64,000 nt of DNA from XN24 sp047921395 (GCA_047921395.1 JBLRWH010000001.1:62001-126000), one strand, 5' to 3'. Shown: positions 28,197 to 38,600, counted from the first letter of the stretch. Notes: a model not told the origin generated them from the letters alone. A program made the numbers and translations.

Positions 28197-29852
28197 ATGC
28201 TGAAACGCTTGCCCCCCATGACGCCAGCCACATTGACGCTGCTGGTCAGCATTGCGCTCGTGCTGGTCTACAACGGGCAGTTCTGGACGACGCTGCTGGC
28301 GGAGCTCCCCGGGCACTCGGGGCGGGCCCTGCTTTTCACGGCGTCCTTCGGGGTTCTGCTGGTCGTCGTGTTCAACCTCTTCCTGCAGTTGCTCCCTGCA
28401 CGGGCGGTCCTGAAGCCCGTCCTCATGCTCACAGTCATCTCCGCCGCACTGGTGTCGCACTTCGCCAGCAGCTACGGCGCGATCATCGACCGGCACATGA
28501 TTGCCAGTCTCTTGCAGACGGATTTCCGGGAAGCGCGCGATCTGCTCGGGTTCGGACTCGTCGCACGGACCTGCCTGCTCGGCGTGCTGCCGGCCGTGCT
28601 TATCTGGTTCACGCCGCTCAAGCGACAGTCGTGGCGGCGCGCCGCCCTTGTCCGCGGCGGCACCATCGTCTCGAGCGGGGTCGTGCTTGCGCTGATCCTG
28701 TCGAGCCTCTACCAGGACTACGCGTTCATGCTGCGGGAGCACCGTGAGCTCGGGCAGATGGTGAACCCGGGCGCAGCGATACTGTCGGCCGCGCTGTATG
28801 CACTCGATGAACCGTTAGCCGCCGTGCCGATCAAGACGGTCGCCGGCGATGTCAGGCGAACGGTGCCCGCTAATGCCGGCCGGAAGCCGATGGTCATCGT
28901 GCTCATACTCGGCGAGACCGCACGGGCAGACAATTTTTCCCTGAATGGATACCCGCGGACAACGAATCCCGAGCTGGCGGCGCTACCGGTCATCAGTTTC
29001 AGTAACGTGCATTCTTGTGGCACCTCGACGGCCGAGTCCGTCCCATGCATGTTCTCCCACCTTGGCCAGTCGGACTTTTCGGTCAAGGCCGCGCGGACCT
29101 CCGAAAACCTGCTCGATATCCTCAAACGCGCAGGGCTGGATATTCTCTGGATCGAAAACAACTCGGGCTGCAAGGGTGTCTGCGACCGGGTCGCGACCGA
29201 TAAAACGTCGCACGCCGCCGACGACGCCCTGTGCCCGGACGGAGAATGCCAGGACGAGATCATGCTGGAGCCGCTCCGGCAGGCGCTCAGCCGGGCCGAC
29301 GACGACCTGGTCGTCGTCATGCACCAGAACGGCAGTCACGGGCCTGCCTACTTCCGGCGCTATCCTCCGCGTTTTCGGGCGTTTCTACCGGCGTGCGAGA
29401 CCAGCAACATTCAGTCCTGTTCTACCGATGAAATCAGGAGCGCCTACGACAACACGATCCTCTACACGGACCATGTCCTGGCCCAGGTCATCGCTACCCT
29501 GGAGGCGCGTTCGGAGGACATCGATGCCGCCATGGTCTATGTGTCCGATCATGGAGAATCGCTCGGCGAGGCCAATACCTGGTTGCACGGACTGCCCTAC
29601 CGGATCGCACCAGACGTCCAGAAGCACGTGCCTATGATCATGTGGTCTTCGGGCAGCTACCGGACCCGCCAACACCTGGATCAGAATTGCCTGTGGGCGG
29701 CGCGCAAGGATGCGATCACGCATGACCACCTGTTCCATTCGGTGCTGGGCATGCTGAATGTCCAGACGGACGTTTATGAACCGCGGCTCGATATTTTTGC
29801 GCAGTGCCGGCCAACCATCCCGCCCGCGCTCATGGCCGCGTCCGGCGGCTGA
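28197..29852 (+). CDS. eptA: phosphoethanolamine--lipid A transferase (EptA-like)
   Basis: 551 residues. Five transmembrane helices fill about residues 10-180, followed by a periplasmic sulfatase-fold domain. The nucleophile is Thr241 in LGETARADNFSLNGYPR. Paired cysteines (HSCGTSTAESVPCMFS, NNSGCKGVC, CPDGEC) and the metal-binding SDHGESLGE are all present, as is MHQNGSHGPAYFRRYP. It transfers phosphoethanolamine from phosphatidylethanolamine to lipid A and lowers polymyxin affinity. GC by eye is below that of its neighbours, hinting at transfer. Its 3' end overlaps the facing crcB gene by 23 bases. Confidence 0.92.
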   Translation: MLKRLPPMTPATLTLLVSIALVLVYNGQFWTTLLAELPGHSGRALLFTASFGVLLVVVFNLFLQLLPARAVLKPVLMLTVISAALVSHFASSYGAIIDRHMIASLLQTDFREARDLLGFGLVARTCLLGVLPAVLIWFTPLKRQSWRRAALVRGGTIVSSGVVLALILSSLYQDYAFMLREHRELGQMVNPGAAILSAALYALDEPLAAVPIKTVAGDVRRTVPANAGRKPMVIVLILGETARADNFSLNGYPRTTNPELAALPVISFSNVHSCGTSTAESVPCMFSHLGQSDFSVKAARTSENLLDILKRAGLDILWIENNSGCKGVCDRVATDKTSHAADDALCPDGECQDEIMLEPLRQALSRADDDLVVVMHQNGSHGPAYFRRYPPRFRAFLPACETSNIQSCSTDEIRSAYDNTILYTDHVLAQVIATLEARSEDIDAAMVYVSDHGESLGEANTWLHGLPYRIAPDVQKHVPMIMWSSGSYRTRQHLDQNCLWAARKDAITHDHLFHSVLGMLNVQTDVYEPRLDIFAQCRPTIPPALMAASGG

Positions 29853-30255
29853 ATCGCTCAGCGAGCGCATAGCCGGACCAGACGGCGAATAGCCATGCGG
29901 CCAGCGAGACACCCGCCAGCCATGCGGCCAGGCCGGGCAGGCCAGCGCCCACATAATGCAGCGTCTCCAGGCTGAACATCGAGAACGTCGTGTAGCCACC
30001 GCAAAACCCGGTCATGAAGAACAACCTTTGCCCCAGGCCGGCGGACCAGCGCCCGCCCGGCGCAACGAGGCCCGCGTAGGCGCCGATCAGGAACGAGCCG
30101 CTGGTGTTCACCCACAGCGTGCCCCAGGGAAAGCCGAGGCCCGGCTCGGCCTGGAGCAGGTCTGAAAGCAGCCAGCGGGCCACGCCCCCGAGCGCGCTGC
30201 CGAGCCCCACGAGCATGTAGATCGCCCAGCGCGGCGGGACGGGCTGCAGGCTCAT
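29830..30255 (-). CDS. crcB: fluoride channel subunit CrcB/FluC (copy 2)
   Basis: 141 residues with four hydrophobic helices. Signature segments are GSALGGVARWLLSD, FPWGTLWVNTSGSFLIG and GFCGGYTTFSMFSLETL, which carry the fluoride-path Asn and Phe/Thr residues. Start chosen at the ATG overlapping the stop of the other crcB gene by four bases. Fluc channels are dual-topology dimers; paired genes like these usually encode antiparallel heterodimers. The 3' end runs 23 bases into the convergent eptA-like gene. Confidence 0.93.
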   Translation of the reverse strand: MSLQPVPPRWAIYMLVGLGSALGGVARWLLSDLLQAEPGLGFPWGTLWVNTSGSFLIGAYAGLVAPGGRWSAGLGQRLFFMTGFCGGYTTFSMFSLETLHYVGAGLPGLAAWLAGVSLAAWLFAVWSGYALAERFSRRTRP

Positions 30256-30644
30256 GCCAGCGCCCCCGCCAGCCAGCGGCCCGCCAGCAGGCCAACGGCT
30301 GTGGCCGGCAGGCAGAGGCCGAGCGACAGGACGACATTGGCGGCGGCGCGACGCCACGCGCGGTCGTGCGCCAGCGCAAGGGTCTGCAGGCTGAAGGACG
30401 AGACGGTGGTGTAGCTGCCGAGGAAGCCGAACACCGCGAAGTGCCAGGCCGCGGTCCCTGTGCCGCTGCCTGAGTGGCCCAGGAGCAGGGCCGCGAGCAC
30501 GCCGATGGCCAGCGCGCCGCTCGCATTGACGGCCAGCGTGCCCCAGGGAAACCGCTCGCCCAGCCGCCGGCCGATGGCATCCGCCAGCCAGAAGCGGGCC
30601 ATGCCCCCGAGGGCGCTGCCGACAATGACTGCTACCGGCTCCAT
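30252..30644 (-). CDS. crcB: fluoride channel subunit CrcB/FluC (copy 1)
   Basis: 130 residues, four helices, with GSALGGMARFWLADA, FPWGTLAVNASGALAIG and GFLGSYTTVSSFSLQTL. Both this protein and the next keep the pore Asn and the TTxSxFS stretch. Overlaps the second subunit gene by four bases, consistent with equal expression for a heterodimer that exports fluoride across the inner membrane. No fluoride riboswitch was recognised in the 130 bases upstream. Confidence 0.92.
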   Translation of the reverse strand: MEPVAVIVGSALGGMARFWLADAIGRRLGERFPWGTLAVNASGALAIGVLAALLLGHSGSGTGTAAWHFAVFGFLGSYTTVSSFSLQTLALAHDRAWRRAAANVVLSLGLCLPATAVGLLAGRWLAGALA

Positions 30645-30774
30645 CGGCCGACAGTGTAGGGCAGGACGACCTTAGCACCGAATGGCATGAGCACATGCCA
30701 TCAAGTTCGTTCACCTGCGGACCGGCCCCTTGTTCCAATACATGGCAATCACTGTGGTAAACGGATCCTGATCA

Positions 30775-32031
30775 ATGCGACGAATCCTCCTTCCCGCGGC
30801 CGTTCTCGCCCTGGCGCTGGCCTCGTCCGCCAGCTGGGCGACCAACGGTTATTTCGCCCACGGCTACGGCACGATCAGCCAGGGTATGGCCGGCGCCGGC
30901 GCAGCGTTCTCCCAGGACGCGCTGGCGACGGCCACCAACCCGGCCGGGATGGCCTTCGTCGGCACGCGCCTCGATGCCGGGCTCCAGCTGTTCTCGCCGC
31001 GGCGGGAGTACACGGTTTCGGGGAGCGGCACGCCGCAGCCGGGCACCTTCTTCCTGGCCCAGGGGCGCCGGAGCAGCGCCCGCGAATATTTCCTGATCCC
31101 TGATTTCGGCTACAACCACGTGCTGAACGAGACCCACACCGTCGGCGTCACCGTGTTCGGCAACGGCGGTATGAACACCGTCTGGGACGGCGACAACGGC
31201 GGGCCGTTCTTCGCCGGCAAGGCCGGCGTGGACCTGGCGCAGCTGTTCGTGGCGCCGAGCTGGACCTGGCGCGCGCACCCGGACCATGCCTTCGGCATCG
31301 CGCCGATCCTCGCCTGGCAGCGCTTCGAGGTGAAAGGCGTCGGCAGCTTCGCGCCCTTCTCCGCCGACCCTGCCGCCCTGTCGAACAACGGCCACGACAC
31401 GGCCTTTGGCTATGGCGCGCAGCTCGGCTGGCAGGGACGGCTCGGCCCGACCCTGCGCGGCGGCCTCAGCTGGCGCAGCCGGATCCGGATGGACGAGTTC
31501 GACCGCTACCGCGGCCTGTTCGCGGAACAGGGCGACTTCGACGTCCCGCAGATGATCAACGCGGGCCTGTCGTGGACCGGCCTCGCCGACCACACGCTGC
31601 TGCTCGACCTCCAGCACATCCGCTACAGCGAAATTGACAGCGTCGGCAACCCGCTGCTGCCGAATCTCGCGACCGCGCGCCTCGGCGACGACGCCGGGGC
31701 GGGCTTCGGCTGGGAGGACGTAACCGTGGTCAAGCTCGGCTGGCAGTGGCAGCAGGACCCGCGGCAGACCTGGCGCGCCGGGCTGAGTTATGCCGAGCAG
31801 CCAATCCCGTCCTCCGAGGTGCTGTTCAACATCCTGGCCCCCGGCGTGCAGGAGTGGCACTTCACCGGCGGCTTCAGCCGCGCGCTCGGCAACGACGTGA
31901 CCCTGTCCGGCATGGCATTCTACTCGCCCGCCAAGACCGTGCGCGGCGACAATCCGCTCGGCCCGGGACAGGAGATCGCCCTGCGCATGTATCAGCTCGG
32001 CGCCTCACTGAGCGTGGCGTGGCAATTCTGA
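30775..32031 (+). CDS. OmpP1/FadL-family outer-membrane transporter
   Basis: 418 residues with a signal peptide (MRRILLPAAVLALALASSASWA) and the FadL-type mature N-terminus TNGYFAHGYGTISQGMAGAGAAFSQD followed by ATATNPAGMAF, the hatch and plug region. The chain is barrel-like and ends in SVAWQF with a terminal phenylalanine. FadL proteins let long-chain fatty acids or other hydrophobic molecules cross the outer membrane. Two small YeeE/YedE transporter genes follow within 16 bases, perhaps in the same transcript. Substrate unknown. Confidence 0.92.
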   Translation: MRRILLPAAVLALALASSASWATNGYFAHGYGTISQGMAGAGAAFSQDALATATNPAGMAFVGTRLDAGLQLFSPRREYTVSGSGTPQPGTFFLAQGRRSSAREYFLIPDFGYNHVLNETHTVGVTVFGNGGMNTVWDGDNGGPFFAGKAGVDLAQLFVAPSWTWRAHPDHAFGIAPILAWQRFEVKGVGSFAPFSADPAALSNNGHDTAFGYGAQLGWQGRLGPTLRGGLSWRSRIRMDEFDRYRGLFAEQGDFDVPQMINAGLSWTGLADHTLLLDLQHIRYSEIDSVGNPLLPNLATARLGDDAGAGFGWEDVTVVKLGWQWQQDPRQTWRAGLSYAEQPIPSSEVLFNILAPGVQEWHFTGGFSRALGNDVTLSGMAFYSPAKTVRGDNPLGPGQEIALRMYQLGASLSVAWQF

Positions 32032-32047
32032 ACGGGAGCTCGATGCG

Positions 32048-32479
32048 ATGACCGAATTCACCCCCTGGAGCGCGCTGCTCGGCGGCGCCCTCATCGGCCT
32101 CGCCTCCGCCGCCCTGTTGCTCATGAGCGGCCGGGTCGCGGGCGTCTCAAGCATCGCCGCCGGCGCGCTGCGTCTCGAGCGCGGCGCCACGGGCTGGCGG
32201 CTCGCGTTCCTGGCGGGGCTGGTGATCGGCGTGTTGATCTACGGCGCGCTCGGCGGCGGCCTGGACGAAATCCGCGTCACGGCCGGCTGGCCGGTGATCA
32301 TCATCGGCGGACTGCTGGTCGGCTTCGGCACCCAGCTCGGCAGCGGCTGCACCAGCGGGCACGGCGTCTGCGGGCTCAGCCGCCTCTCGCCGCGCTCGAT
32401 CGTCGCCACGCTGCTGTTCATGGGCGGCGCAGGCGTGACCGTCTACCTGGTCCGCCACGTCTTTGGAGGTGGCGCATGA
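32048..32479 (+). CDS. YeeE/YedE-family inner-membrane transporter, N-terminal half protein
   Basis: 143 residues with about four helices. The conserved motif GTQLGSGCTSGHGVCGLSRL holds the Cys residues that pass sulfur species in YeeE (thiosulfate) transporters. Two-gene versions of the family (PmpA/PmpB type) split the protein in halves, and the next gene supplies the second half with a four-base overlap. Likely transports thiosulfate or a related sulfur compound; no sulfurtransferase gene is adjacent to confirm it. Confidence 0.88.
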   Translation: MTEFTPWSALLGGALIGLASAALLLMSGRVAGVSSIAAGALRLERGATGWRLAFLAGLVIGVLIYGALGGGLDEIRVTAGWPVIIIGGLLVGFGTQLGSGCTSGHGVCGLSRLSPRSIVATLLFMGGAGVTVYLVRHVFGGGA

Positions 32480-32943
32480 ACCGGCAGATCCTGGTGGCGC
32501 TCGGCAGCGGCGTGGTGTTCGGCCTCGGCCTCGCGGTCAGCCAGATGATCAACCCCGCCAAGGTGCTGGGTTTCCTGGACGTCGCGGGGGCCTGGGACCC
32601 CAGCCTCGCCTTCGTCATGGCCGGGGCACTGCTGGTGATGGGCATCGCGTGGCGCATCCAGGCGCGGCGCGTGGTCGTGGCGGTGCAGCCGGGGTTGCCG
32701 CCGGCCCCGGAGCGGGGCATCGACAGGCCACTGGTCGCCGGCGCGCTGGTGTTCGGCGCCGGCTGGGGCCTGGTCGGCTACTGCCCCGGGCCGGCCATCG
32801 CCTCGCTCGCGCTGCTGAGCGCCGAGCCGGTGCTGTTCGTGCTCGCGATGCTCGCCGGCATGCAGCTGTATCGCTTCTGGGACCGCTGGCAGGCCCGCCG
32901 GCCCGGTTCATCGGCCCGCGAGGCCGAAGCCCGCGCCTCCTGA
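32476..32943 (+). CDS. YeeE/YedE-family inner-membrane transporter, C-terminal half protein
   Basis: 155 residues with about four helices. Features are GLGLAVSQMINPAKVLGFLDVAGAWDPSLAFVM, the standard opening of the second half, and a GLVGYCPGPAIAS motif with the conserved cysteine. Overlaps the first-half gene by four bases. The two proteins together equal one YeeE transporter. Confidence 0.88.
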   Translation: MNRQILVALGSGVVFGLGLAVSQMINPAKVLGFLDVAGAWDPSLAFVMAGALLVMGIAWRIQARRVVVAVQPGLPPAPERGIDRPLVAGALVFGAGWGLVGYCPGPAIASLALLSAEPVLFVLAMLAGMQLYRFWDRWQARRPGSSAREAEARAS

Positions 32944-33176
32944 CACGCGCGTCTCGGCCGGCGCCGGCGCCCGCCCCGGACGCCCCGGATTCCGGGCCAG
33001 TCGGCCGTCAAATCTGTGCGTTATGTCACCCTGCAGGGCAGTCGCCCCGGGGTAGGATTTGCGTGTAGACGGGGCTAAGGACGACCATGCGGGCCCTGAA
33101 ATCCGGCGCCTTCCGCCCGATTGGCCAACTTGAATCAGGTTGGTACCATTTCCCCGCTTTGTGACGAAAGTCGCAT

Positions 33177-33193
33177 TGTCGCTTTCAGCGACA
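33177..33193 (+). promoter_or_regulatory. short inverted repeat just before fimT
   Basis: TGTCGCT-TTC-AGCGACA is a perfect 7-bp inverted repeat ending 14 bases before the fimT start codon. It overlaps where the ribosome would load, so it could be a translation-blocking hairpin or an operator. The 264 bases between the YeeE pair and fimT contain no gene; a CCAAC/GTTGG pair around TTGAATCA lies at about 33127-33142. No AlgR-type box was recognised. Confidence 0.35.
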
Positions 33194-33207
33194 GGTAGAC
33201 TCACGCT

Positions 33208-33675
33208 ATGAAAGTGTGCCGAGGCTTTACGCTGCTCGAATTGATGGTCGCCATCGCGGTTTTGGCGATCCTTGCGACGGTGGGCGTGCCCAGTTTCCGT
33301 GACCTGATTCAGAACAACCGGGTGACGACGCAGACGAATGAACTGGTGACGGCGCTCAATTTTGCCCGGGCAGAGGCCGTCAAACGCGGGCGGACCGTCC
33401 GTGTCACCGTTACACAGGCTGCTCCGGGCTGGACGGCCACCGTGTTTCTTGATCCTGCCGGAGACAATGAGACGCTGCGGGTCGTCAATCGCCAGGGCAG
33501 CATCGTCTCGCTCGATGCCGACGGCGAGGTGTATTTTCTGGGCACAGGCGTACCGGTCGCGGTGGCAACCTTCAATCTTGAGCCAGGCCCCAGCTGCACC
33601 GGGCAAAAGCGGCGCCAGATCGCCATCGCGCCGTCCGGCCAGGCCACGACCACCCGGGAAGCGTGCGGGGGCTAA
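33208..33675 (+). CDS. fimT: type IV minor pseudopilin FimT/FimU (GspH family)
   Basis: 155 residues. The prepilin signal is very short (MKVCRG), cleaved after Gly6, with Phe at +1 and Glu at +5 (Glu11), followed by the hydrophobic helix TLLELMVAIAVLAILATVG. The GspH-like globular domain follows, with NRVTTQTNELVTALNFARAEAVKRG. It opens the minor pilin operon fimT-pilV-pilW-pilX-pilY1-pilE and should sit in the priming complex at the pilus tip. Confidence 0.92.
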   Translation: MKVCRGFTLLELMVAIAVLAILATVGVPSFRDLIQNNRVTTQTNELVTALNFARAEAVKRGRTVRVTVTQAAPGWTATVFLDPAGDNETLRVVNRQGSIVSLDADGEVYFLGTGVPVAVATFNLEPGPSCTGQKRRQIAIAPSGQATTTREACGG

Positions 33676-33678
33676 GCC

Positions 33679-34152
33679 ATGAGCAACGGTTTCTTTCACA
33701 TGAATTACCCAAGGCGTTCCCGCGGCTTCACGCTGCTGGAGGTGATGATCGCCCTGCTGGTGCTGTCGATCGGGCTGCTCGGCATCGCGGCGCTCCAGGG
33801 CGTGGGGCTCAGGAGCAGCCATGGCGCCTACCTGACCTCGCAGGCCAGCTTGCTGGCCTACGACATGGCGGACCGGATCCGCACCAATCCCCAGACGCCG
33901 GCGACCTACAACGGCTTCGACACCGCGACGGTGAACTGCAGCGCCGCGCTGCCCGCCACGCCGCTGGCGGACGCCGACCTCAGCCAGTGGGCCTGCGCGG
34001 TCCAGCAGCTCTTGCCGAACGGCAGCGCCGGGATCTTCGGCGCGGCGGGAGCCAACGGCATCGCCACCTACACCATCACTGTCGAATGGGAAGACCTGCA
34101 GGTCGAGGGCGCGGAGAATCCGTGGAGCTTCGTCCTGACGATAGACATATGA
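33679..34152 (+). CDS. pilV: type IV minor pilin PilV
   Basis: 157 residues. Prepilin cleavage is expected after Gly16 (SRG|FTLLEVM) with Glu21 at mature +5. The helix continues ALLVLSIGLLGIAALQGVGL, a hallmark of PilV, and LASQASLLAYDMADRIRTNP-like sequence follows. The start is three bases after the fimT stop region; the stop overlaps the pilW ATG by four bases. Part of the pilus tip priming complex. Confidence 0.92.
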   Translation: MSNGFFHMNYPRRSRGFTLLEVMIALLVLSIGLLGIAALQGVGLRSSHGAYLTSQASLLAYDMADRIRTNPQTPATYNGFDTATVNCSAALPATPLADADLSQWACAVQQLLPNGSAGIFGAAGANGIATYTITVEWEDLQVEGAENPWSFVLTIDI

Positions 34153-35135
34153 AGCACCCATCAGCAAACAACGCTCCACTGAACCAGCGCGGCGTCTCGC
34201 TCATCGAACTGATGATCGCGCTGCTCGTCGGCTTGCTGGTAGTCGGTGGCCTGCTGCAGGTCTACCTGAGCAGCAAGCAGGGCTACAACGCCCAGGAACA
34301 GCTCGCGCGCATGCAGGAAAGCGGGCGCTTCGGCATGGACCTGATCACTACCGACCTGCGGCGCTCCGGCTACTGGGGCGGCAGCGTGTCTTTGCCGCTG
34401 CTCGAGCAGGGCAATCCGGGACCCGTGGCGCCGGCGCATGCCTGCGTGGCGGACAACAGCTGGGGACGGATGATCCGCTGGCGAGTCAGCGGCCGCAACA
34501 ACACCAACGCCGGCTACGGCTGCGCCGCCGGCTACGACGCAGCCATCGCCTCAGACATCCTTACGCTGAGATACGCCGGGCCAAACCCGGTGGCGCCGGC
34601 GTACGCGAACGGCCTCTACCTGCGGGACAACACCGAGTCTGGCGCCATCATGACTGGCGCGACGGCAGGCGACCCCGACAACCTGCCACAGCCCGTGGCC
34701 GGCGACAATGTCGATCCCGTGGTGCGCGCGCTGGTGTCGAATGCTTACTACGTCGGCGACAGCGGCCGGACCTGCCAGGGCGGCGGCGCCATCCCGGCGC
34801 TGATGCGGGTGCGCCTGGACCCGGCCAGCGGCCTGCCGGTGGCCGAAGAAATCGCGTCCGGCGTCGAGCGTTTCGAGGTGCTGTACCTGCTCGATGGCGC
34901 GTATGTGAACGCCGCCGCGGTGGACGCCGCGGCTGGCGATGGTTGGATGCGTGTCCGCGCGGTGCGCATCTGGCTGCTGGTCCGGGGCGAGTGCCCAGAG
35001 CAGGGGCTGACGGACGGCGGCACCTACACCCTGGCTGATGCGGCGCCCTTCACGCCGAACGACAACTTCCGGCGCCAGCTCTACGTCAGCACGGTGATGT
35101 TGCGCAACACGGTGGTCGGCGATGTGGTCAACTGA
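34149..35135 (+). CDS. pilW: type IV minor pilin PilW
   Basis: 328 residues. Prepilin cleavage after Gly15 (QRG|VSLIELM) with Glu20 at +5. The helix LIALLVGLLVVGGLLQVYLS-type segment and the following NAQEQLARMQESGRFGMDLI are characteristic of PilW. Overlaps pilV by four bases; the stop is within two bases of the pilX start. Long globular domain with few conserved features beyond the family. Confidence 0.92.
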   Translation: MKHPSANNAPLNQRGVSLIELMIALLVGLLVVGGLLQVYLSSKQGYNAQEQLARMQESGRFGMDLITTDLRRSGYWGGSVSLPLLEQGNPGPVAPAHACVADNSWGRMIRWRVSGRNNTNAGYGCAAGYDAAIASDILTLRYAGPNPVAPAYANGLYLRDNTESGAIMTGATAGDPDNLPQPVAGDNVDPVVRALVSNAYYVGDSGRTCQGGGAIPALMRVRLDPASGLPVAEEIASGVERFEVLYLLDGAYVNAAAVDAAAGDGWMRVRAVRIWLLVRGECPEQGLTDGGTYTLADAAPFTPNDNFRRQLYVSTVMLRNTVVGDVVN

Positions 35136-35136
35136 T

Positions 35137-35658
35137 ATGAAAGCTCGTCGACACAATTTCCTCCGTGGGTCGCGGAATCAGCGTGGCGCCGCGCTGGTTG
35201 TCGCCCTGATACTCCTGCTGGTCATGACCCTGCTCGGCGTTACCGCGATGAACTCCTCCATCCTGCAGGGCTTCATGTCCTCCAGCTACCGGCAGCAAAC
35301 CGAGGCGCTGGCGACGGCCGAGAACATCCTGCGGGCCGGGGAACTCGACGTGGAGGACCTGGTGGCATTCGGAGTTGGTGCCGACCGCGACGCCTACTAC
35401 ATCAACCTCGTGACCAATCCCGGCGACCAGTTTGATCCGACAGCATATGCCGCCAACTGGCCCGCTAACCAGTTTGTGATCGAGTACCTCGGCCAGCGAA
35501 TCATTCCCGGCGAATCCATCGTGATAGGCGGCGGGCTGGAGGACAGCCTGGTGCACGTGTTCCGCGTCTCGGCGCGTGAAGTGCAGTCGGTGGACGAGCG
35601 CGAAGCCCTCAGGATCGTGCAGTCCCTGTACCTCACTCTCGATAGCCCGGACGAATAA
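35137..35658 (+). CDS. pilX: type IV minor pilin PilX
   Basis: 173 residues. Gly17 precedes the hydrophobic helix (QRG|AALVVALILLLVMTLLG). Position +5 is valine, not glutamate, which is normal for PilX/GspK-type tip subunits. SYRQQTEALATAENIL is the PilX N-terminal consensus. The ATG at 35137 is preferred to an earlier GTG at 35122 that would overlap pilW. Thirteen bases before pilY1. Confidence 0.9.
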   Translation: MKARRHNFLRGSRNQRGAALVVALILLLVMTLLGVTAMNSSILQGFMSSSYRQQTEALATAENILRAGELDVEDLVAFGVGADRDAYYINLVTNPGDQFDPTAYAANWPANQFVIEYLGQRIIPGESIVIGGGLEDSLVHVFRVSAREVQSVDEREALRIVQSLYLTLDSPDE

Positions 35659-35670
35659 CGGAGAGCGACC

Positions 35671-38600
35671 ATGAGACAGTTCCAAATGCCTGCCCTGCGG
35701 TCACTTGCGGTCCGATTCGTCGCGGTATCGTCCGGATGCCTGCTCGCCATTACGTCCCATGGCCAAGCGGTCATCGACCCGGGCAGCCAGCCCACCTACA
35801 CCCTGGCGCCCTACGTGCTCGAGAGCACCAACCTCGAAGCGCGCGTCGGCAACGAGGCGGGCGGCACGCTGGCCTATCGCCCCTGGTTCGAGAACGGCGC
35901 CTGGACCGGCGACCTGATCCAGTACCGCATCGAGCCGGACGGCCGGCGCCAGTTTGTCGGCGGCACGATTGGCCTGTACCCGAGGGACGGCATCGGCTGG
36001 AACACCATGGGCAGCCTGTGGTCGGCGCGCTACGTGTTCCCCGACTATCAGCCGTATCTGGTCGACGAAGAGACCGATGGCACCTGGGTGTGCGTCGAAG
36101 AGGACGCGGGATACTGGCAGGACCGGAACATCTTCACCGTGCAGGGCGGCGCCGTGGTCGATTTCCTGTGGCCGAACCTCAGCAGCGGCCAGCAGCTCGC
36201 GGTCGACCCGGTCACTGCAGGCAGCGAGAAGCTGCAGTCCGACCCATACGCAAGCCCGGTGCTGAATTTTGTTCGCGGCGACCGGAGCCTCGAGCGCTGC
36301 AAGGAATCAGGCATCTTCCGCTGGCGCTACAGCGTGCTGGGCGCGATTATCAATTCGCGTCCGGCCTACGTTCCGGCCGGTGATCACGGGCTGGTGGTGG
36401 TCGGCGCCAATGACGGGATGCTGCACGGCTTCCAGGCCGGCGACGTAGCCAACGGCGGCGGCCGAGAACTCTGGGCTTACGTGCCCTCGATGCTGCTGGA
36501 CCGGGTGGGATTGCTGCGCGTGTCCCCATATCGGCCGACTTACTTCGTCGATGGTGATCTCCGGGCCGCGAATATTGGCACGATGAGCAACCCGCAGCAC
36601 ATCGTGGCCGGCGGCCTGGGCGCCGGCGGCAAGGGCCTGTTCGTCCTGGACGTAACCGACCCGGAGAATCCGCAGCTGATGCTTGAGCTCTCCGGCCTCA
36701 ACGACGACCATGTGGGCAGCGCCTACGACAGCCGCATCGGGCACATCCATAATCGCCCGACCATCGCGCAGCTGCCCGACGGCGGCTGGTATCTCGTGAG
36801 CGGCAACGGCTACGGTAGCGATGCCGGCACCGCGCAACTGGTTGTCATCCCACTGAACTCGGACGGGTCCACCGGAGTGCCGATTTTCATGCCGACCGAT
36901 ACAGCGGCCGGCAACGGCCTGTCCGGGCCGGCGCTCGTGGATACGACCGGCGACGGGCAGGCGGACTATGCCTGGGCAGGCGATCTCAAGGGCAACATGT
37001 GGCGCTTCAAGCTCAAAGACGCCACCGCGACAGTCCGGTTGTTCAATACGGCTGGAAACGGCAGCAAGCCCATCACGGCCGAGCCCGACGTCACGCGTCA
37101 TCCCGAAACAGACACCGGCTACATGGTCTACTTCGGTACCGGCAGCCTGCTCAGCGCAGCCGACGGGCAGAACACCGTGCAGCAGTCCGTGTACGGCGTC
37201 TGGGACCGCCTCGGGCCGGACACCGTGGCCGCCAATCGCCTGGTGACCCAGACACTGGTAACATCCACGCAGGAATGGACGGTGCCGACGGATACTACCT
37301 TCTGTCCCACCGCACCCTTGGGCAATGTGAACCAGGCAACCATTCGACTGGTGACAGGGTCGGCCGCACCTGTATGGACAGGGACGAATCCGAACCTCGG
37401 CTGGCAGGTCAACTTGCCGCGCACCGGGGAACGACTCATCGGCCGCCCGCAGGTACGCGCAGAGCGCCTGCAGTTCATTACCACGAATCCTTACGACATG
37501 GCCGACCTCGAGCGCATGCAGGATGTCGATGCGGGCAGCTGGATACTGCAGCTCGACCTGGCCTCCGGCGGTAACGCCAGGAACGCGCGCCCGCTGTTCG
37601 ACCTGAACGACAACTGCGCTCTGGACGCGGACGACGGCATCCCGACGGCGATTACCGGTGTCACGCCTATTCCCGCGGGGGCGTTCCCGGTCGGTGTGCA
37701 CATCGGCCCGTTTAACGTGGCGCAGCCGGCGTTTGCGCGGGTTGCCTTCGATCCGCAGCTCGGCTCGGTAGTGGACGGCGTCTACATCAACGCCCTGCAG
37801 CTGCCGCCCGACGACCCGGTCAACCGGAGCCAGGGCCCGATTGATGTCACCACCGACAGCCCGAACGGGCCGGCGCATCGGTTCGTGCAATACGAGCCGC
37901 TCAAGGAGCCGTTCACCAGCCGCCTCTTCCCGGAGGCCAGCGGGCCCACCAAGCCCTTCATCCAGGCGGACGGACTGGGCCATCGCGTCGACGGGCATTC
38001 CTTCGGCTACAACAAGCACCATGGCGTCGACTACGTCGATTTCTTCGAGCTTGAGCCGCAACGGGGCTTCAACGATGACGACAAGGGATTTCGCCTCGAC
38101 ATCGGTGCGACCTACCTGGATCCGGCGGACAGCAAGTACAAAATGATTCCACCCCAGACCCTGTCTGAGCAAGAACTCAACCGGGTCACCGAGGTCGGCA
38201 TCGATCCGGCGAAGGAATTCATCGTTGTGCTTGCCAACGCGGATCTCTCGCGCGAGAACCTGATCCAGATCGGCTGTAGGATCTGGCCGGTGTACCAGTA
38301 CCAGACCCTTATGATGCAGCACCTGCGCATCGTGGATCCCGTTGCCCGGCTGAACAGCCTCCGGGCCGCGAACCTGGTGTTCACCCTCGACGGGATCCGC
38401 GGCAGCGGCACCTGCTCGTCGTCCGTTTACCGCCTCGCCCTGTCGACTACGCCCACCATCCGGATTACCCCGTCCGAACGGATCGGCACCTACGATGCGA
38501 CGGTGGCCTCCATGCCCGGGTGCGTGAACAACACCGACTTGTATGTCGCGCCGAGCGGCCGCCTGATTCACCAGACCCGCAAGCCCCAGCTGTTGCCCTC

